Source of the DNA: Planctomycetes bacterium syqfu
GTDB lineage: Bacteria > Planctomycetota > Phycisphaerae > Phycisphaerales > Phycisphaeraceae
Direction: 5' to 3'
DNA length: 64,000 bases
Assembly: GCA_020974905.1 (NCBI GenBank)
Contig: CP087563.1
Coordinates: 2,480,001 to 2,544,000 of the forward strand
The notes under the pieces were generated by a model. That model ran no database searches. It saw only the letters and a list, made by a program, of their open reading frames with translations, and was not told where the DNA came from. The stretch's first letter is position 1, and each line of letters starts with the position of its first letter. This document shows, piece by piece, positions 30,819 through 41,550 of the stretch. A program made the position numbers and the translations under genes.

Positions 30819-31652
30819 ATGCAACAACAACCGTATCCTTTGGCCATTAAGAATGTGGCATTAGAAATATTAAGCCAAGCACCACTTTATCCCATGTACA
30901 GAATCACCAGATGCACCTATCCCGCAGGATTACAAAGCATGTTTCATAGCCTGCAACGTGATTTTATAGCCTGCATTATTCTTTCTGGGAAAATCTGCTT
31001 TCAGGAACAGCAGAAAGCCCCCTTGTGGTGTACACGAGGCAGCACCCTTTCAATTCCTAATCAATGCACGTACAGATGGGCCATTAATGAAGACACAACA
31101 ATTCTCCACATTCATCACAAAGGCTATGAGCTTAGAAACCATGGCATATTGTCATCGTTATTTGGCGAAATTAATCGACACCTAAAATTAACAAAAATTA
31201 AGGAAAATTATATTGATGATTTATCTCAACAGCTTGGCGACTCGAATAATTCATTAATCAAAGACTTGGATCTTTCACTAGCTTGCTTACAGGTTATGGT
31301 TCAAGCAGTAAAGAACATTCGAACTAATTGGGACAAGTATCATACCTGTCCACTGATTTCAAATTGCCTTGCATATATTGAAAGCAATTTAGACCGCAAT
31401 ATTAAAATAAAAGATATTGCAAAAGCTGCACATTCATCTCCCACGAAAGTTTTTCAACTATTCCAGCAGGAACTGGAGCTTTCACCATTACAATACATTA
31501 CAAAACGCAAGACTCAAATAGCTCATCATTTGCTTACTTCTGGCCGGCACAATGCTACAGAGGTTGCAAAATTACTTGGCTTCAATTCTCCAAGTTACTT
31601 CAGCCGTTTTTTCAAAAAGAATTTTGGACATAAACCCTCTGACATCTTGTGA
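30819..31652 (+). CDS. AraC-family transcription regulator
   Basis: A 277-residue regulator. The N-terminal ~160 residues resemble a cupin-like AraC sensor (ACIILSGKICFQEQQKAP, then GSTLSIPNQCTYRW). The C-terminal ~100 residues hold two helix-turn-helix units, with IKDIAKAAHSSPTKVFQLF and the typical AKLLGFNSPSYFSRFFKKNF. ATG 30819 follows GGA by 8 bases; the frame is open further upstream to a GTG at 30762. It diverges from the GH16 gene across ~214 AT-rich bases and most likely controls it. Confidence 0.87.
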   Translation: MQQQPYPLAIKNVALEILSQAPLYPMYRITRCTYPAGLQSMFHSLQRDFIACIILSGKICFQEQQKAPLWCTRGSTLSIPNQCTYRWAINEDTTILHIHHKGYELRNHGILSSLFGEINRHLKLTKIKENYIDDLSQQLGDSNNSLIKDLDLSLACLQVMVQAVKNIRTNWDKYHTCPLISNCLAYIESNLDRNIKIKDIAKAAHSSPTKVFQLFQQELELSPLQYITKRKTQIAHHLLTSGRHNATEVAKLLGFNSPSYFSRFFKKNFGHKPSDIL

Positions 31653-31957
31653 AATATCTACAATCCAAAGGTTATACCAAGCGACATAAATATTTATCTC
31701 CGCTTGACGAAGCAGGCTTCACACAAATCCATGTTTCTCCTCCCATCGCCTATGTTGATGCCAGCTGCCCACAACTTGTTGAAGGCTTTATGAAAAACAC
31801 TTTCGATGCCATGGTTCAAGGCATCCGCAATCATGCCATCCATGCTGGCCTGATCAATGTTACAACTTTCGATAAAGGGATTCGAGGATTACAGCGGACC
31901 ACAGAACCCGATGGCGTGTTCTGCTACACGTTCTTCAAAGCATTCGCTCAAAAGTAA
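31649..31957 (+). pseudogene. C-terminal fragment of a SAM methyltransferase
   Basis: About 100 residues open from a GTG that overlaps the AraC stop (GTGA). The part from ~residue 20 (EAGFTQIHVSPPIAYVDASC, then FMKNTFDAMVQGIRNHAI and RTTEPDGVFCYTFFKA) matches the C-terminal end of class I methyltransferases of the UbiE type. The SAM-binding core with its GxGxG motif is missing, so it cannot be an active enzyme. It is most likely the 3' relic of a lost gene that now abuts the AraC gene. Confidence 0.7.
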
Positions 31958-32327
31958 CCAGCCTGTCATCCTACAATAGACGAATGGGGACCCAACTCAG
32001 TAGCTTTGGGCTTGAGAGCATCACGATATCAATAAAAATACAACCACAATCCAATCCATTTCCAGTGCCAAATTCGGTGCCAAGAAAACCGTCCCAGGGC
32101 CGAAAATGGTGCCAAACGTCCGTGTGGCCAAACTCCGCAACAAGCCACCCCAGACTCCACATATCCAAGTTCAACGCAGCCGATTCGGTAGCGATGCCAA
32201 TCTGCCAGTGATCAAAATCACGGTGCACCGTCTTGCTGCGTAAAACCTGATCAGAATGTACTGCTCCGCTACATGGCAACAACTTCCAAACCTGCACAAT
32301 AGTCTGTCAGGCAGCAAAACATGTGCA
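31958..32327. other. Intergenic region with IS debris
   Basis: This 370-base gap separates the methyltransferase fragment from pseudopilin 5. A plus-strand frame of ~75 codons runs from about 32016 to the TAA at 32241; its last ~30 codons are the transposase tail listed separately, and the upstream part (AKFGAKKTVPGPKMVPNVRV) is unidentified. No promoter was recognised. Confidence 0.4.
32154..32265 (+). pseudogene. 3' tail of a transposase, repeat copy 1
   Basis: This stretch reads TPHIQVQRSRFGSDANLPV then IKITVHRLAA and a TAA at 32241-32243. It is nearly identical to 47598-47708, where the same residues follow in frame from transposase debris (GLTPEEA, stop, YAVLPAEPIPIR). Within the core from QRSRFG to the stop the differences I see are at third codon positions and silent, so the two tails diverged while still coding. 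No other part of the element is recognisable upstream. Confidence 0.6.
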
Positions 32328-33029
32328 TCAATGACTATCCATGAAATCAAAGATGTTATGAATTCGGGTCGAAGAGGGAAGTGCCAATTGGTAGAAGTGT
32401 TCAAACTCCCGCTTAGCGAACCATTTGGATGAGCCGTCGGCATGAGAGACATTCACACCGGTATCGTGCACTGCCTGGATCCGTGCTTCGGTCCCAAACG
32501 TATCTGCGTACAAAACGGTGTCAGTTGGCCAATCCATCCATTTAGGCCAAGGACGTAAAGGCGTCGCATCAGCGTCTGTATCCCATACCTGAAACAAAGC
32601 CTCGCCGTCGATGAGTTCACGCGACCCATAGGTGCCACGCCCCCAGGTACTCGTCCAGTAATTCGAACCGGGGTTCGGATCGGTGGGCATCCATTCGGAC
32701 TCGGCGGGACAATAAAAAACACCAGACCCTTTGACATATCCTTCATTGACTGGATAAGCCACACCGGTATAGGTGTCATACACCTTAAGCCGATAATTGG
32801 CCCCAATGCTATCCGCCACCCCCAGGGGCACCTGGTCTTTGTGATCTGTCGCAAAAGAACTTTGCATGACAAAAATCTGATGATGGTTGGATAGGCATCC
32901 GGTCCGAAACGCTGCCTTTCTCGCTGCCCCCAATGCTGGCAAAAGAATCGAAATTAACAACGACACGATTGAGATGACAACCAGCAATTCAATTAAGGTA
33001 AAACCTTTTTTGCGGTGAGTTACATTCAT
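32328..33029 (-). CDS. Type II secretion-like pseudopilin (5)
   Basis: A 233-residue pseudopilin with [31 protein letters not shown], and [19 protein letters not shown]. Here Gly is at -1, the canonical residue. Near the end [17 protein letters not shown] matches an H-x9-DG-like motif. The start is ATG 33029; a TTG at 33038 is the only longer option. It diverges from the LacI regulator at 33307, whose plus-strand operon has GH42-like, esterase and GH20 genes, so the cassette theme is kept here with opposite orientation. Confidence 0.9.
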   Translation of the reverse strand: MNVTHRKKGFTLIELLVVISIVSLLISILLPALGAARKAAFRTGCLSNHHQIFVMQSSFATDHKDQVPLGVADSIGANYRLKVYDTYTGVAYPVNEGYVKGSGVFYCPAESEWMPTDPNPGSNYWTSTWGRGTYGSRELIDGEALFQVWDTDADATPLRPWPKWMDWPTDTVLYADTFGTEARIQAVHDTGVNVSHADGSSKWFAKREFEHFYQLALPSSTRIHNIFDFMDSH

Positions 33030-33306
33030 GACATTCAAACCAATTAGGTAAATTTAAAAGGTAAAATCGTGCAGCGTTAAAAGTTTATTTAACCTAAGTA
33101 TTGACACCAAAGATTCAAATGTCAATGTTTTCTCGAATATATATGGATTATTTTTGGTTATACGAATACCTACTCTCCGCACAAAAAGTAAAATTAAATA
33201 AAATATTTAACCCTTTTACTTGAATTTATTTTACGAATCGTCTACGGTAACATGACAGTTCACATGTGGATTGCACGACTTGAATTTGGACCCTTGAGGA
33301 TTAGCA
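33030..33306. promoter_or_regulatory. Divergent AT-rich regulatory region
   Basis: This 277-base, very AT-rich gap lies between pseudopilin 5 and the LacI regulator. A TTGAAT with TACGGT 17 bases later (33221-33249) is a weak plus-strand promoter candidate. GAGGA lies 7 bases before the GTG of the regulator. No clear LacI-type palindrome was found by eye. Confidence 0.3.
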
Positions 33307-34350
33307 GTGTCATTTATTTCAACCATTGCCAAAGAAGCCGGCGTCTCAACTGCAACAGTCTCACTGGTTGCCAATAACAAGGGGAAAATTTCCCAAGCCA
33401 CGCGCAAGCGTGTGCAAAACCTCTTGGATCGCTATCAATTTCAACCCCGATCGTCCAGAGCAGTCAAATCCAAGACACCGACTCAGTCCACAGCCGCCCA
33501 ATTGGGGACGATCTGCGTGATCTGTCCGCAAATCACATCGGATGATGATGACGCCCCGGCGGGTGTCTATCGCTACTGGTCACAAGCGCTGCAGCTACAA
33601 ATCCTCAAAAAGGGTGGCAACTTCAGCTTCGTGACAGGTGACCTGCAAGCAAAGAACAATCCAATCTTTGAACATGGCCTTAACGATGGTCTGTTTAAAG
33701 GCATCATTCTCATGGGCGTCGAAGACGAAGATGGTTACATGAATGCGGCGCTGCGTAGCCGCGTGCCGTTGGTGATTCTTAATCGACGTTCTCTGCACGG
33801 CGAATTCAGTACCGTCGGCCAAGACAATTTCGGGGGCGGACGCCTCATCGCAAAGCACCTGATTGAACTGGGACATCAGCATATCGGTATGATTGCCCCT
33901 TCAAGTCAATCCAAAATTTCACATTACATCCAGGCTCGCCAGGCTGGCTTTGAATTCGAGCTTAAAACACATGATCTCAAGCCAAGCTTCATGCTTGAAC
34001 TGGCTCCTAAAGAACATGACAAAACCATCAAAGCATTGGCAGCAAAGGTCCGGAAAAGTGAGGCAACTGCTGTCTTTCTCTCAACGGACCTCCAGGCGAT
34101 TCAGTTCATCGAACAATGGGAAGCGATGGGGCTCTCCGTGCCTGACGATATTTCCGTCGCCGGCTTTGACCATGCTGATGTCCAAACCCCAGGCGGACTG
34201 AAACTGACAACCATAGCTCACGACAGTCGCGTGGTGGCTCAAAGGGCTGTGTCCATGCTTGAAGATTTGATTAACGGGCAAAGCGAGTCCATGTCCGAGG
34301 TTGTCCAGGTTTCACTGGTCACCGGTGACACGACGCGGCGGATCGACTAA
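33307..34350 (+). CDS. LacI-family transcription regulator
   Basis: A 347-residue LacI regulator. The helix-turn-helix is at residues 3-45 (ISTIAKEAGVSTATVSLVANN, then SQATRKRVQNLL). The sugar-binding domain follows (GIILMGVEDEDGY, VGQDNFGGGRLIAKHLIEL, VPDDISVAGFDHADV). The start is a GTG with GAGGA 7 bases upstream. It precedes the GH42-like gene by 209 bases on the same strand and diverges from pseudopilin 5; it is the likely sensor for that locus. A hairpin after its stop may partly separate its transcript from the enzyme genes. Confidence 0.92.
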   Translation: MSFISTIAKEAGVSTATVSLVANNKGKISQATRKRVQNLLDRYQFQPRSSRAVKSKTPTQSTAAQLGTICVICPQITSDDDDAPAGVYRYWSQALQLQILKKGGNFSFVTGDLQAKNNPIFEHGLNDGLFKGIILMGVEDEDGYMNAALRSRVPLVILNRRSLHGEFSTVGQDNFGGGRLIAKHLIELGHQHIGMIAPSSQSKISHYIQARQAGFEFELKTHDLKPSFMLELAPKEHDKTIKALAAKVRKSEATAVFLSTDLQAIQFIEQWEAMGLSVPDDISVAGFDHADVQTPGGLKLTTIAHDSRVVAQRAVSMLEDLINGQSESMSEVVQVSLVTGDTTRRID

Positions 34351-34362
34351 ACAACGACTGTG

Positions 34363-34389
34363 CTTGCAGCCGGGGTTCGCTGCAAGTTT
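34363..34389 (+). terminator. Hairpin after LacI regulator
   Basis: CTTGCAGC and GCTGCAAG form a perfect 8-base stem around CGGGGTTC, followed by TTTGATATT. A second small hairpin (CCCAGG/CCTGGG, 34438-34457) follows. Either could terminate or attenuate transcription into the GH42-like gene. Confidence 0.45.
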
Positions 34390-34559
34390 GATATTCATAC
34401 CACTGATGATCCCGACAACTTTACTTTGTCACGCTAACCCAGGCATTAAAACCTGGGACTGGTTTGGGTGCGCACTGATTTTCCAAGCACCGTCATGCCA
34501 GGGAATCAGTGGCAATGGATGCATTTTTTCTCCTCATTGAATAACCAAGGAACAACGCA

Positions 34560-37500
34560 ATGCCTTCACGTCTTTACGCATTGATCATGGTTGCATTATC
34601 AGCTTTGACATTGGCAAGCCAGGTCTGCGCAGCTGAATCGATCAGTCATCGCCAGGGAGCCAGCAATGACTATGAAGACTGCTTTCTTGCCAATACGCCT
34701 TTTTACAAGATCGCCATTGAGAAAGAGACCGGCTACGTGGTGAATCTGCACTACAAGGGATGGGAACGCAATGTCCTTGGAAGCAACATGCCCGTGCTGG
34801 TCTGGGACTCTGTTGTCGAATCCGGGATCAGTGAGTTTCCCAAACTCCCCGCCCAACAGAAAATCGAAATCGACGAACCCGGCAGGCTCGTGGTCTGCTT
34901 TTCAGCTCAAGGCGATTCGCCAACCACGCAGCATCTGACGCTGGAAAAACGCTTTGAATTACGAACAGACACGCCAGTCATCAACATCAGCATTACGGCC
35001 GTCAATAACGGTCCGATGCAACGCCTGCAATACCGCACATACAACGGCCTGCAGGTCAGTGACCACGCGCAAAACCAATACACACTCTACCCGCGTCCCA
35101 ATGGTGTGGTGCGCTACGATGGCAAGGAACATCCCTACCCCGGCACCCGAGACATCGCAGCGGTCAAGGACTTTACTGCCCCCTGGATCGCAACGATCAA
35201 TCAAAACAAGCAAGGCATCATTTTCCTCAATGATCCATCACAGACGATGCTCTTACGCAATATCCAGTTCTATCCCAGTGTCGAAGTGACCTATCACGAA
35301 ACGGGTATCAAACCCAATGAATCCTACACAACCGAGTTTTCGATTATCCCAACCCAGCAGCTTGAGCACATCGATTTTGTCTCAAAACAACTGCTCCTTG
35401 ATCTGGAACATGAAGATCAAATCAGAATTAATGCCTGGGGACTGATTCAAAGCGACAACATCTCGGTGCGTATAGATTGCATCATGCAAGACGGTCGCAT
35501 GGTCAAAGAGCTTGGCAAGCAACGACTGGACATTGATGCCAACAAATCGGCGTCGCTGACATTCGGTAAATTGGATGTCAAACCCGGCGCCTATGGTCTT
35601 CGCTGTACGGTCACCGATGCGGCAAGCAAAGTCATCGGAACGTTTGTTGTGCCACACAACACACGTAAATCCGACAACCCCTTTGTGGTCCAACCGCTTG
35701 AAGAATCACAAAGCGAGACGAAAAAAGTCCAGGCCATCACCGCCAAACGCTACGAACAATTCCGCCAATCGCGCAAGACCGACAACGCACTGGTGGTTCG
35801 ACGATGGTCAGAAAACACCTCATACCATGTTGCCCAAGCGTTGAACCAACGCCCCAACACGAATGTGAAAATCGTCACCTTCCTTCGAGCCGGACATAAC
35901 TGCATGGCCAAGGGTTTCCCGCTGGATCCAGCAGAATTCTTGAATCTCGATGCCATCTATCTGGTCGATGTCCCAGCTCATACGTTCTCCAAACTGGACC
36001 TGATGAATCTCACAGACTATGTCAACGCAGGTGGCCTGCTGGTGGTGTTTACCGGCTCGGTTTCGGGCAATTCCTATCATGGCAGTGATCTGGAAAAACT
36101 TCTGCCTGTCACGCATGATGATACGGATTCAAAGCTCAGCTTTTCGAAATCTATTTTTTCAGCAACGCCCATACCAACCTATCCGGTTGTGCTTGAATCA
36201 AAGAACAGTCCATTGTTTAGGGGGCTCGATGCCAAACTGCCTCAAAGCACGGTCTATCCCGCCAATCTCAAGTCCGGTTCTGAATTGTTACTGAGCGTGC
36301 GCAAAACCGATGAACCCAAAGCAAAGCAAAGCCAACCCATCCTCGTCTCCCGAAAAATGGGCAAGGGACATGTGTACAGCTTTGCCATCCGTCCGGATCG
36401 CCGTGATCTGATCGACCCATTGACCACCTGGCAAGGTTACCCGACATTGATCGCGCGACTCATGGAAGAGAACGCGGGACAATCCCTTTCCCCCTTCCCC
36501 CAACCCATCAAGGAAAAACCGTTACCGGTTGCTTATCTCAAGCCCGACATTCTCGAACACAACTTTAATTTCCGCACCGATGCCAGAGCCAAGGGACAGG
36601 CGTTAAACGAATGGGCCATGGGACGCGGCGATGTGTTTACATGGGGTTCCAACGTTCCCCTGCCGGTCACCATCGTCGCACAAAAGCCGATGAGCGTGCG
36701 ATATGAAATGACGATCACCGGGCCCCAAGGCAAAACGATTCACACCTTCAAATCCCGCCAATTTAAAGTCGATGATCAACACAAGCTCGATGACCACTGG
36801 CAAGCCCCAGCCCTGGCGCGCGCGCCTACCAAGTCACCGGCACACTGTACAACGACTCACAACAACTCGACCAGTTCACCGAAACCCTCTACTGCGAACC
36901 GGAGTCGGATTGGCGCGACTATTACCCCATTAACTTTTCCTACCTGGGCTACGGCGGGCGTGATGCGACCACGATCGATCGTGGTGTCCAAGAAGTGAAT
37001 ATCCTCAAAGACATGGGCTTTAACACCATCGGCTACGGTTACTTCGCTGACGAAATCCTCAAAACGGGTTTAAACATCTCCACCGTCACTGACGTGAAAA
37101 ATCTGGCATGGAACCATCAAACCGACTTCTGGGACCCAATCAATGAAAACAGATTCAAAGCCATGCTGCTTGACAACTATTCAGTGTATCACCGCCGTCC
37201 GCGTTTGGGCCTGCTCCAAACCGATGATGAAACCGCGCTGTTTCCCAAAGATGGTTTGGGCAAGATCGACAAAGCCCTGTTTCGTGAAAAATATGGCTAT
37301 GACATGCCAACCGACCCTGAAGATCCCAACTGGTATTTTGCTGCAAACTTTCGTGCTCAGGGGATGGCCAATGCCATGCGCAAAGGCCGTCGACTCATTG
37401 ATAAATACGCACCAATCCAAGGCATGACACGTGACCGGGCAATCTGCTTTCCGAGCGTTCATCACCATCTGCCCCATCCGACATGGGAAGCGTTCCACGA

Positions 37501-38791
37501 AGGCCCCGGCGCGCCGCGGTATGTCCTGGCTGAACGCTGGGCAGCATCAGAACCATCACATATCGACCATACACTGGCATGGACCTGGGCTGCAACGGAT
37601 TATTCAGACAACCGCCTGGGCCTGATCCTGGGCATCATCCCACAAGCCGGACAGGAATGGAAAAGCGCCCTGGGTTTCTGGCTGGGCATCTCCCATGGCA
37701 CGCAATTCCTCGAAGGCTACACGTGGGTTTCGACGCACGGTTACCTCATTGATAGCGAAGAACGTGTCCAGGTTCTGAGCAACACCCTCAACGAGATCAA
37801 ACAAATCGCCCCAATGTTCCTACACGTAAACAAACAGCGATCCCGCATTGCAATGCTCTGCCCGTGGAAGACAAGCATGGCATTGGATTCAACCAATCAC
37901 CGCATGCACTGGACCGAAGATTATGTCACACTTCGTGAAACATTCGGGCAGGTCGACGTGGTCTTTGCCGAGCAACTCCAAACCGCATTGCCTGACATTG
38001 ACATGCTCGTAATCCCACGTGCTTCAATCTCGGTTCATTCGCAGACACAGCAGCAACTTGCCCAGTGGTCCCAAAACGGTGGCCTGCTCATTGGTGCCCC
38101 CAACGTCGCAACACGCAATGAAAAACGTCAGATATCCAACATCCTTGTAGACTCAGCCATCATGACTCGTCTGGACCTGAGTCTGCCCAATGCCGATCAG
38201 AAGGTTAAAGCGCTAGCCAAAGGTCACGTCAAACTCATTGCCCAAAGTCAGAACCCCAAGATTGTCTGCAATCTGCATATGGCTGACCCGCAATTGCCCG
38301 ACCGTGTTTTAACAGCAGTCAATCTGGATCGTGCTAAGCAATCCACCACACTGAAGATGGTCTTGACCGACATCAAGTACCAGGCCATTGACATGATCAC
38401 CGGCAAGTCGCTTGCCATCAAGCAAAGCGGCAATGTCCTGGAGGTCCCACTGACACTTGACGGTGCATGGGGGCGCGTGATCCTGCTTTCTGCCACTCCT
38501 CCCGCAACCGTAAAGGTCAACGCGACAGCAACATCGAAGCAACTCACATATGCCGTCGAGGTGCTGGACAAGAGTGCAAAGCGCGTGAACATGCCAATGG
38601 TCTGCAACATCACGGTCACCGATCCCAGCGGCAATGACCACTTTGAGTACGGCGGTCGACTGGTCACAGAAGCGGGTAAACTCACGCGAACCTTACCCCT
38701 GCCGATTAACGAGCAGCAGGGAACCTGGACCGTCACGGTGACAGAAGGCACATCGCAATCCAAAGCGCAAACGACATTTCAAATTAAATAA
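34560..38791 (+). pseudogene. Giant secreted GH42-like glycosidase, frameshifted at a (GC)5 tract
   Basis: Two adjoining frames, 34560-36998 and one continuing in another frame from ~36824 to 38791, together describe one ~1409-residue protein if 2 bases are removed at GCGCGCGCGC (36816-36825). Before the tract the first frame reads well; after it the first frame turns to noise while the second reads AYQVTGTLYNDSQQLDQFTE and onward. A signal peptide (MPSRLYALIMVALSALTLASQVCAA) leads. Residues ~420-600 resemble a GATase/ThuA-like domain. The second part has GYGYFADEIL, RRPRLGLLQTDDETAL and a trimerisation-like domain (RIAMLCPWKT, DMLVIPRASI) as in GH42. It may be broken, phase-variable or a sequencing error. 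Confidence 0.78.
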
Positions 38792-38812
38792 CTGTCAAAG
38801 GAAGGCAACTTC

Positions 38813-40219
38813 ATGAAATCAATCGCAGTATTACAACTGGCTCTCGTGCTGGCGTTGAGCGTTCCTGCTTCGGCTGGTCGGCCCCCAAGTGTCGACAGAC
38901 TCTTCACTGATCACATGGTGCTCCAAAGTGATCAACCTGTCCCGATCTGGGGTCGAGCTCGTCCCAATGAAGAAGTGGCTGTCATTTTCGGTGAATATCG
39001 AAAGTCTACACAGGCCGATGGAAAAGGCCAGTGGCGTGCGGTCTTGGATCCGATGCCAGCCAACGATACGCCCCAGACAATGCTCATCACCGCTCTTGGA
39101 CCAAATGGTGACGATTTAAAAATCAACGACATATTGGTCGGCGAAGTGTGGCTCTGCACAGGACAATCCAACCTGTATGTGCGCATGCGTGAAGGACAGG
39201 TCAATGATGCCAAACAAATCATCGCAAGCGCCAACCAGCCACAAATCCGTATGAGTTTTAACCATAAACCATGGGAAGCCATCACGCCCCAAACGGTAAC
39301 GAATCATTCAGCGATCGCTTACCTCACAGCTCAGAATTTACATGACGAGTTGAAGGTGCCAGTTGGGATCATCACCATCACTGCCGGCGGTCGTGCATTG
39401 CAGACATGGTTTAATCTGGAAAAATTCAATGCTGATCCCGCCAATGCAGACATCGTGGAGCATTGGAAACATGCATCGGAGCATTCGCCCAAAGATCAGA
39501 TGTATCGTCCATTTCTCAGACCAGGCGGGATGGATCAACAATTCATGCAACCCGTCTATGGCTATGGGATTCGTGGTGTGTTGTGGTACCAGGGTGAAGC
39601 AGAAGCGGCGCGTGATTGGGGCAAGCGGTATCACCGACTGTTTCCACAACTGATCAGCACGTGGCGAAAAATATGGGACAACCCGGACATGCCGTTTTAC
39701 TGTGTGCAATTACCTGCCTATGGCAAACCAGCGGATGATCCAGGTGCACCAAGTGCCTGGGCCGATGTTCGTGATGCCCAGGCATTGGACCTGCCCCATA
39801 CCGGTTATGCGGTGACGTACGATGGCAAGGATGTTGACCTGCACCCCAAAGAGAAAAAGTTCGTAGCCGATCGTTTGGCCAAACTGGTCCTCCAGGATTA
39901 CTACTACAAGAATGTCGTAGGTGTCAGTCCAAGTATTAAAAAGGTGATTCGTGATGGATCGAACCTGAAGGTGACATTCAACCATTTACGTTCTGGTCTC
40001 AAGGCAAGCGCAAGCCAGGTCCACGGCTTTGCCATCGGCAATGATCAGGGCAAATGGATTTGGGCCGATGCCAAAATTGATGGCAAGACCGTCATCATCG
40101 ACACGGCTCAAATGTCCGACGCGACCCAAATTCGCTACGCATGGGCCGACAATCCGCAGGCCAATCTGATGAGCAAAGAAGACTTACCTGTCGCGCCTTA
40201 CCAAGGAAAAATCCAATGA
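38813..40219 (+). CDS. Secreted sialate O-acetylesterase-like SGNH hydrolase
   Basis: A 468-residue protein with a signal peptide (MKSIAVLQLALVLALSVPASA). It follows the DUF303/sialate-O-acetylesterase pattern: LFTDHMVLQ near the start, VGEVWLCTGQSN with candidate nucleophile Ser119, VLWYQGEAEA, and Asp342-x-His344 in VDLHPKEK as the rest of the triad. Family members remove O-acetyl groups from sialic acid or other acetylated sugars, including plant and algal glycans. It starts 22 bases after the GH42-like gene and overlaps the GH20 start by ATGA, so the three form one operon. The WYQGE segment has Ala where Ser/Asn is usual. Confidence 0.86.
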   Translation: MKSIAVLQLALVLALSVPASAGRPPSVDRLFTDHMVLQSDQPVPIWGRARPNEEVAVIFGEYRKSTQADGKGQWRAVLDPMPANDTPQTMLITALGPNGDDLKINDILVGEVWLCTGQSNLYVRMREGQVNDAKQIIASANQPQIRMSFNHKPWEAITPQTVTNHSAIAYLTAQNLHDELKVPVGIITITAGGRALQTWFNLEKFNADPANADIVEHWKHASEHSPKDQMYRPFLRPGGMDQQFMQPVYGYGIRGVLWYQGEAEAARDWGKRYHRLFPQLISTWRKIWDNPDMPFYCVQLPAYGKPADDPGAPSAWADVRDAQALDLPHTGYAVTYDGKDVDLHPKEKKFVADRLAKLVLQDYYYKNVVGVSPSIKKVIRDGSNLKVTFNHLRSGLKASASQVHGFAIGNDQGKWIWADAKIDGKTVIIDTAQMSDATQIRYAWADNPQANLMSKEDLPVAPYQGKIQ

Positions 40220-41550
40220 GTGATCCCAATGGATCTAAACTGGGGATTCGTGCTTTACATCTGGATTTAAAGGGGCTGCCGCCCACTGCGGATCGGCTGA
40301 TGGCCTTGCCACGCATTGCAGCACTTGGTGGCTACAACGCGATATTGGTCGAATGGGAAGATGCTTTCCCATGGACTTGTGATTCACGTTTTCAATCACC
40401 GACTGCTTACAGTCGTCAGACGGTTCGTGACTTTGCACAGGCTGCTTCGGATCAGGGCATCAAGATCATCCCATTGGTGCAATGTCTGGGACATATGGAA
40501 ACGCCGCTGCGGTATCACAAACACCTGCGTGAAATACCGGATCGACCAGAAGTCCTAAATGTCACTGCCAACGGCGCCCAGCAACTTGTCCAGAACATGA
40601 TGACCGACGTGCTGGATGTGTTACCTGATGTGCGTTATTTCCATCTTGGCGGAGATGAAGCACGAAGCTTTGGCGCGCATCCGGACACCGCTGCAGCCAT
40701 CAAACAGTCAAGCAAAGAGCAAGTTTATCTGCAGCATATCAAGCCGTTATGCCATACACTCTCCGAACGGGGCATTCGGCCGATTCTTTGGCATGACATG
40801 ATGTGTCATTGGTCAGATGAATGCTTAAAAGAACTGGCATCCATGGCTGATTTGTGCGCTTGGCATTACCACGGCGATCCGGCTGTGGCAGGCTTATGTA
40901 CACTCGACATCCTAAAGCATTTTGATGACGCAGGAATCAAACTCTGGTTAGCAACTGCATACAAAGGGGCGGACGGGGCAGATGCGGATTTACCCAATCC
41001 TGAAAAACGCATGGCGAATACCAAGTCATGGATGAAGCTTGCTCAACAAATTCCCTTCGTTGGCGGCATGGCAACAGGTTGGAGTCGCCATGCCACACCG
41101 GGCATGCAAAACGAACCAATGAATGCAGCGTTGGATGTGATGCTGGCGGTAGGTTGGACTTTACGTGATGGCCAGGTTCCGCCATTGTCAAAATGTATCG
41201 AAGCGCTGGATACCATCGGTGAGCGAAAGCTGTTTACCAACTGCCAGCAAGTCATGGCCAAACTCACAGACAGCCGCAGAGCAGCCTGGCATATGGTGGT
41301 CCAAATTCATCAGCAGTTGGTGATGGAGTCAGTTTGTCCTGAAAAGCAGGGATCGCGCATCCTGCCAACCATCGCCGGCTATCTGGATAACTACATCCAG
41401 GATGTCCAACGCGACGGCCAGAACATGCATCATGTCTTTGATGGCGTGATCGAAGCCTGCTGGATTGATGAATATCTGCAAGTGCGAATGCAATCACTCG
41501 AACAAGCGCGTAAGGACCTCAATGAGCATTTGAGGAAACATCTGCAATGA
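40216..41550 (+). CDS. GH20-like beta-N-acetylhexosaminidase, cytoplasmic
   Basis: A 444-residue protein built on the GH20 catalytic barrel. HLGGDEA gives the catalytic Asp147-Glu148 pair (Asp polarises the acetamido group, Glu is acid/base). ATG 40216 overlaps the esterase stop (ATGA); a longer frame to 40141 lies within that gene. No signal peptide and no N-terminal GH20b domain are seen, so it is a minimal, intracellular form. It should release N-acetyl-hexosamine from imported oligosaccharides. Some GH20 relatives without GH20b act on other sugars, so substrate is inferred. Confidence 0.82.
   Translation: MSDPNGSKLGIRALHLDLKGLPPTADRLMALPRIAALGGYNAILVEWEDAFPWTCDSRFQSPTAYSRQTVRDFAQAASDQGIKIIPLVQCLGHMETPLRYHKHLREIPDRPEVLNVTANGAQQLVQNMMTDVLDVLPDVRYFHLGGDEARSFGAHPDTAAAIKQSSKEQVYLQHIKPLCHTLSERGIRPILWHDMMCHWSDECLKELASMADLCAWHYHGDPAVAGLCTLDILKHFDDAGIKLWLATAYKGADGADADLPNPEKRMANTKSWMKLAQQIPFVGGMATGWSRHATPGMQNEPMNAALDVMLAVGWTLRDGQVPPLSKCIEALDTIGERKLFTNCQQVMAKLTDSRRAAWHMVVQIHQQLVMESVCPEKQGSRILPTIAGYLDNYIQDVQRDGQNMHHVFDGVIEACWIDEYLQVRMQSLEQARKDLNEHLRKHLQ

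Noticed and set aside
36816-36825. Programmed ribosomal frameshifting in the GH42-like gene
   Set aside because: The tract is not a slippery heptamer and no stimulatory stem was evident; a dinucleotide indel explains the change of frame better.
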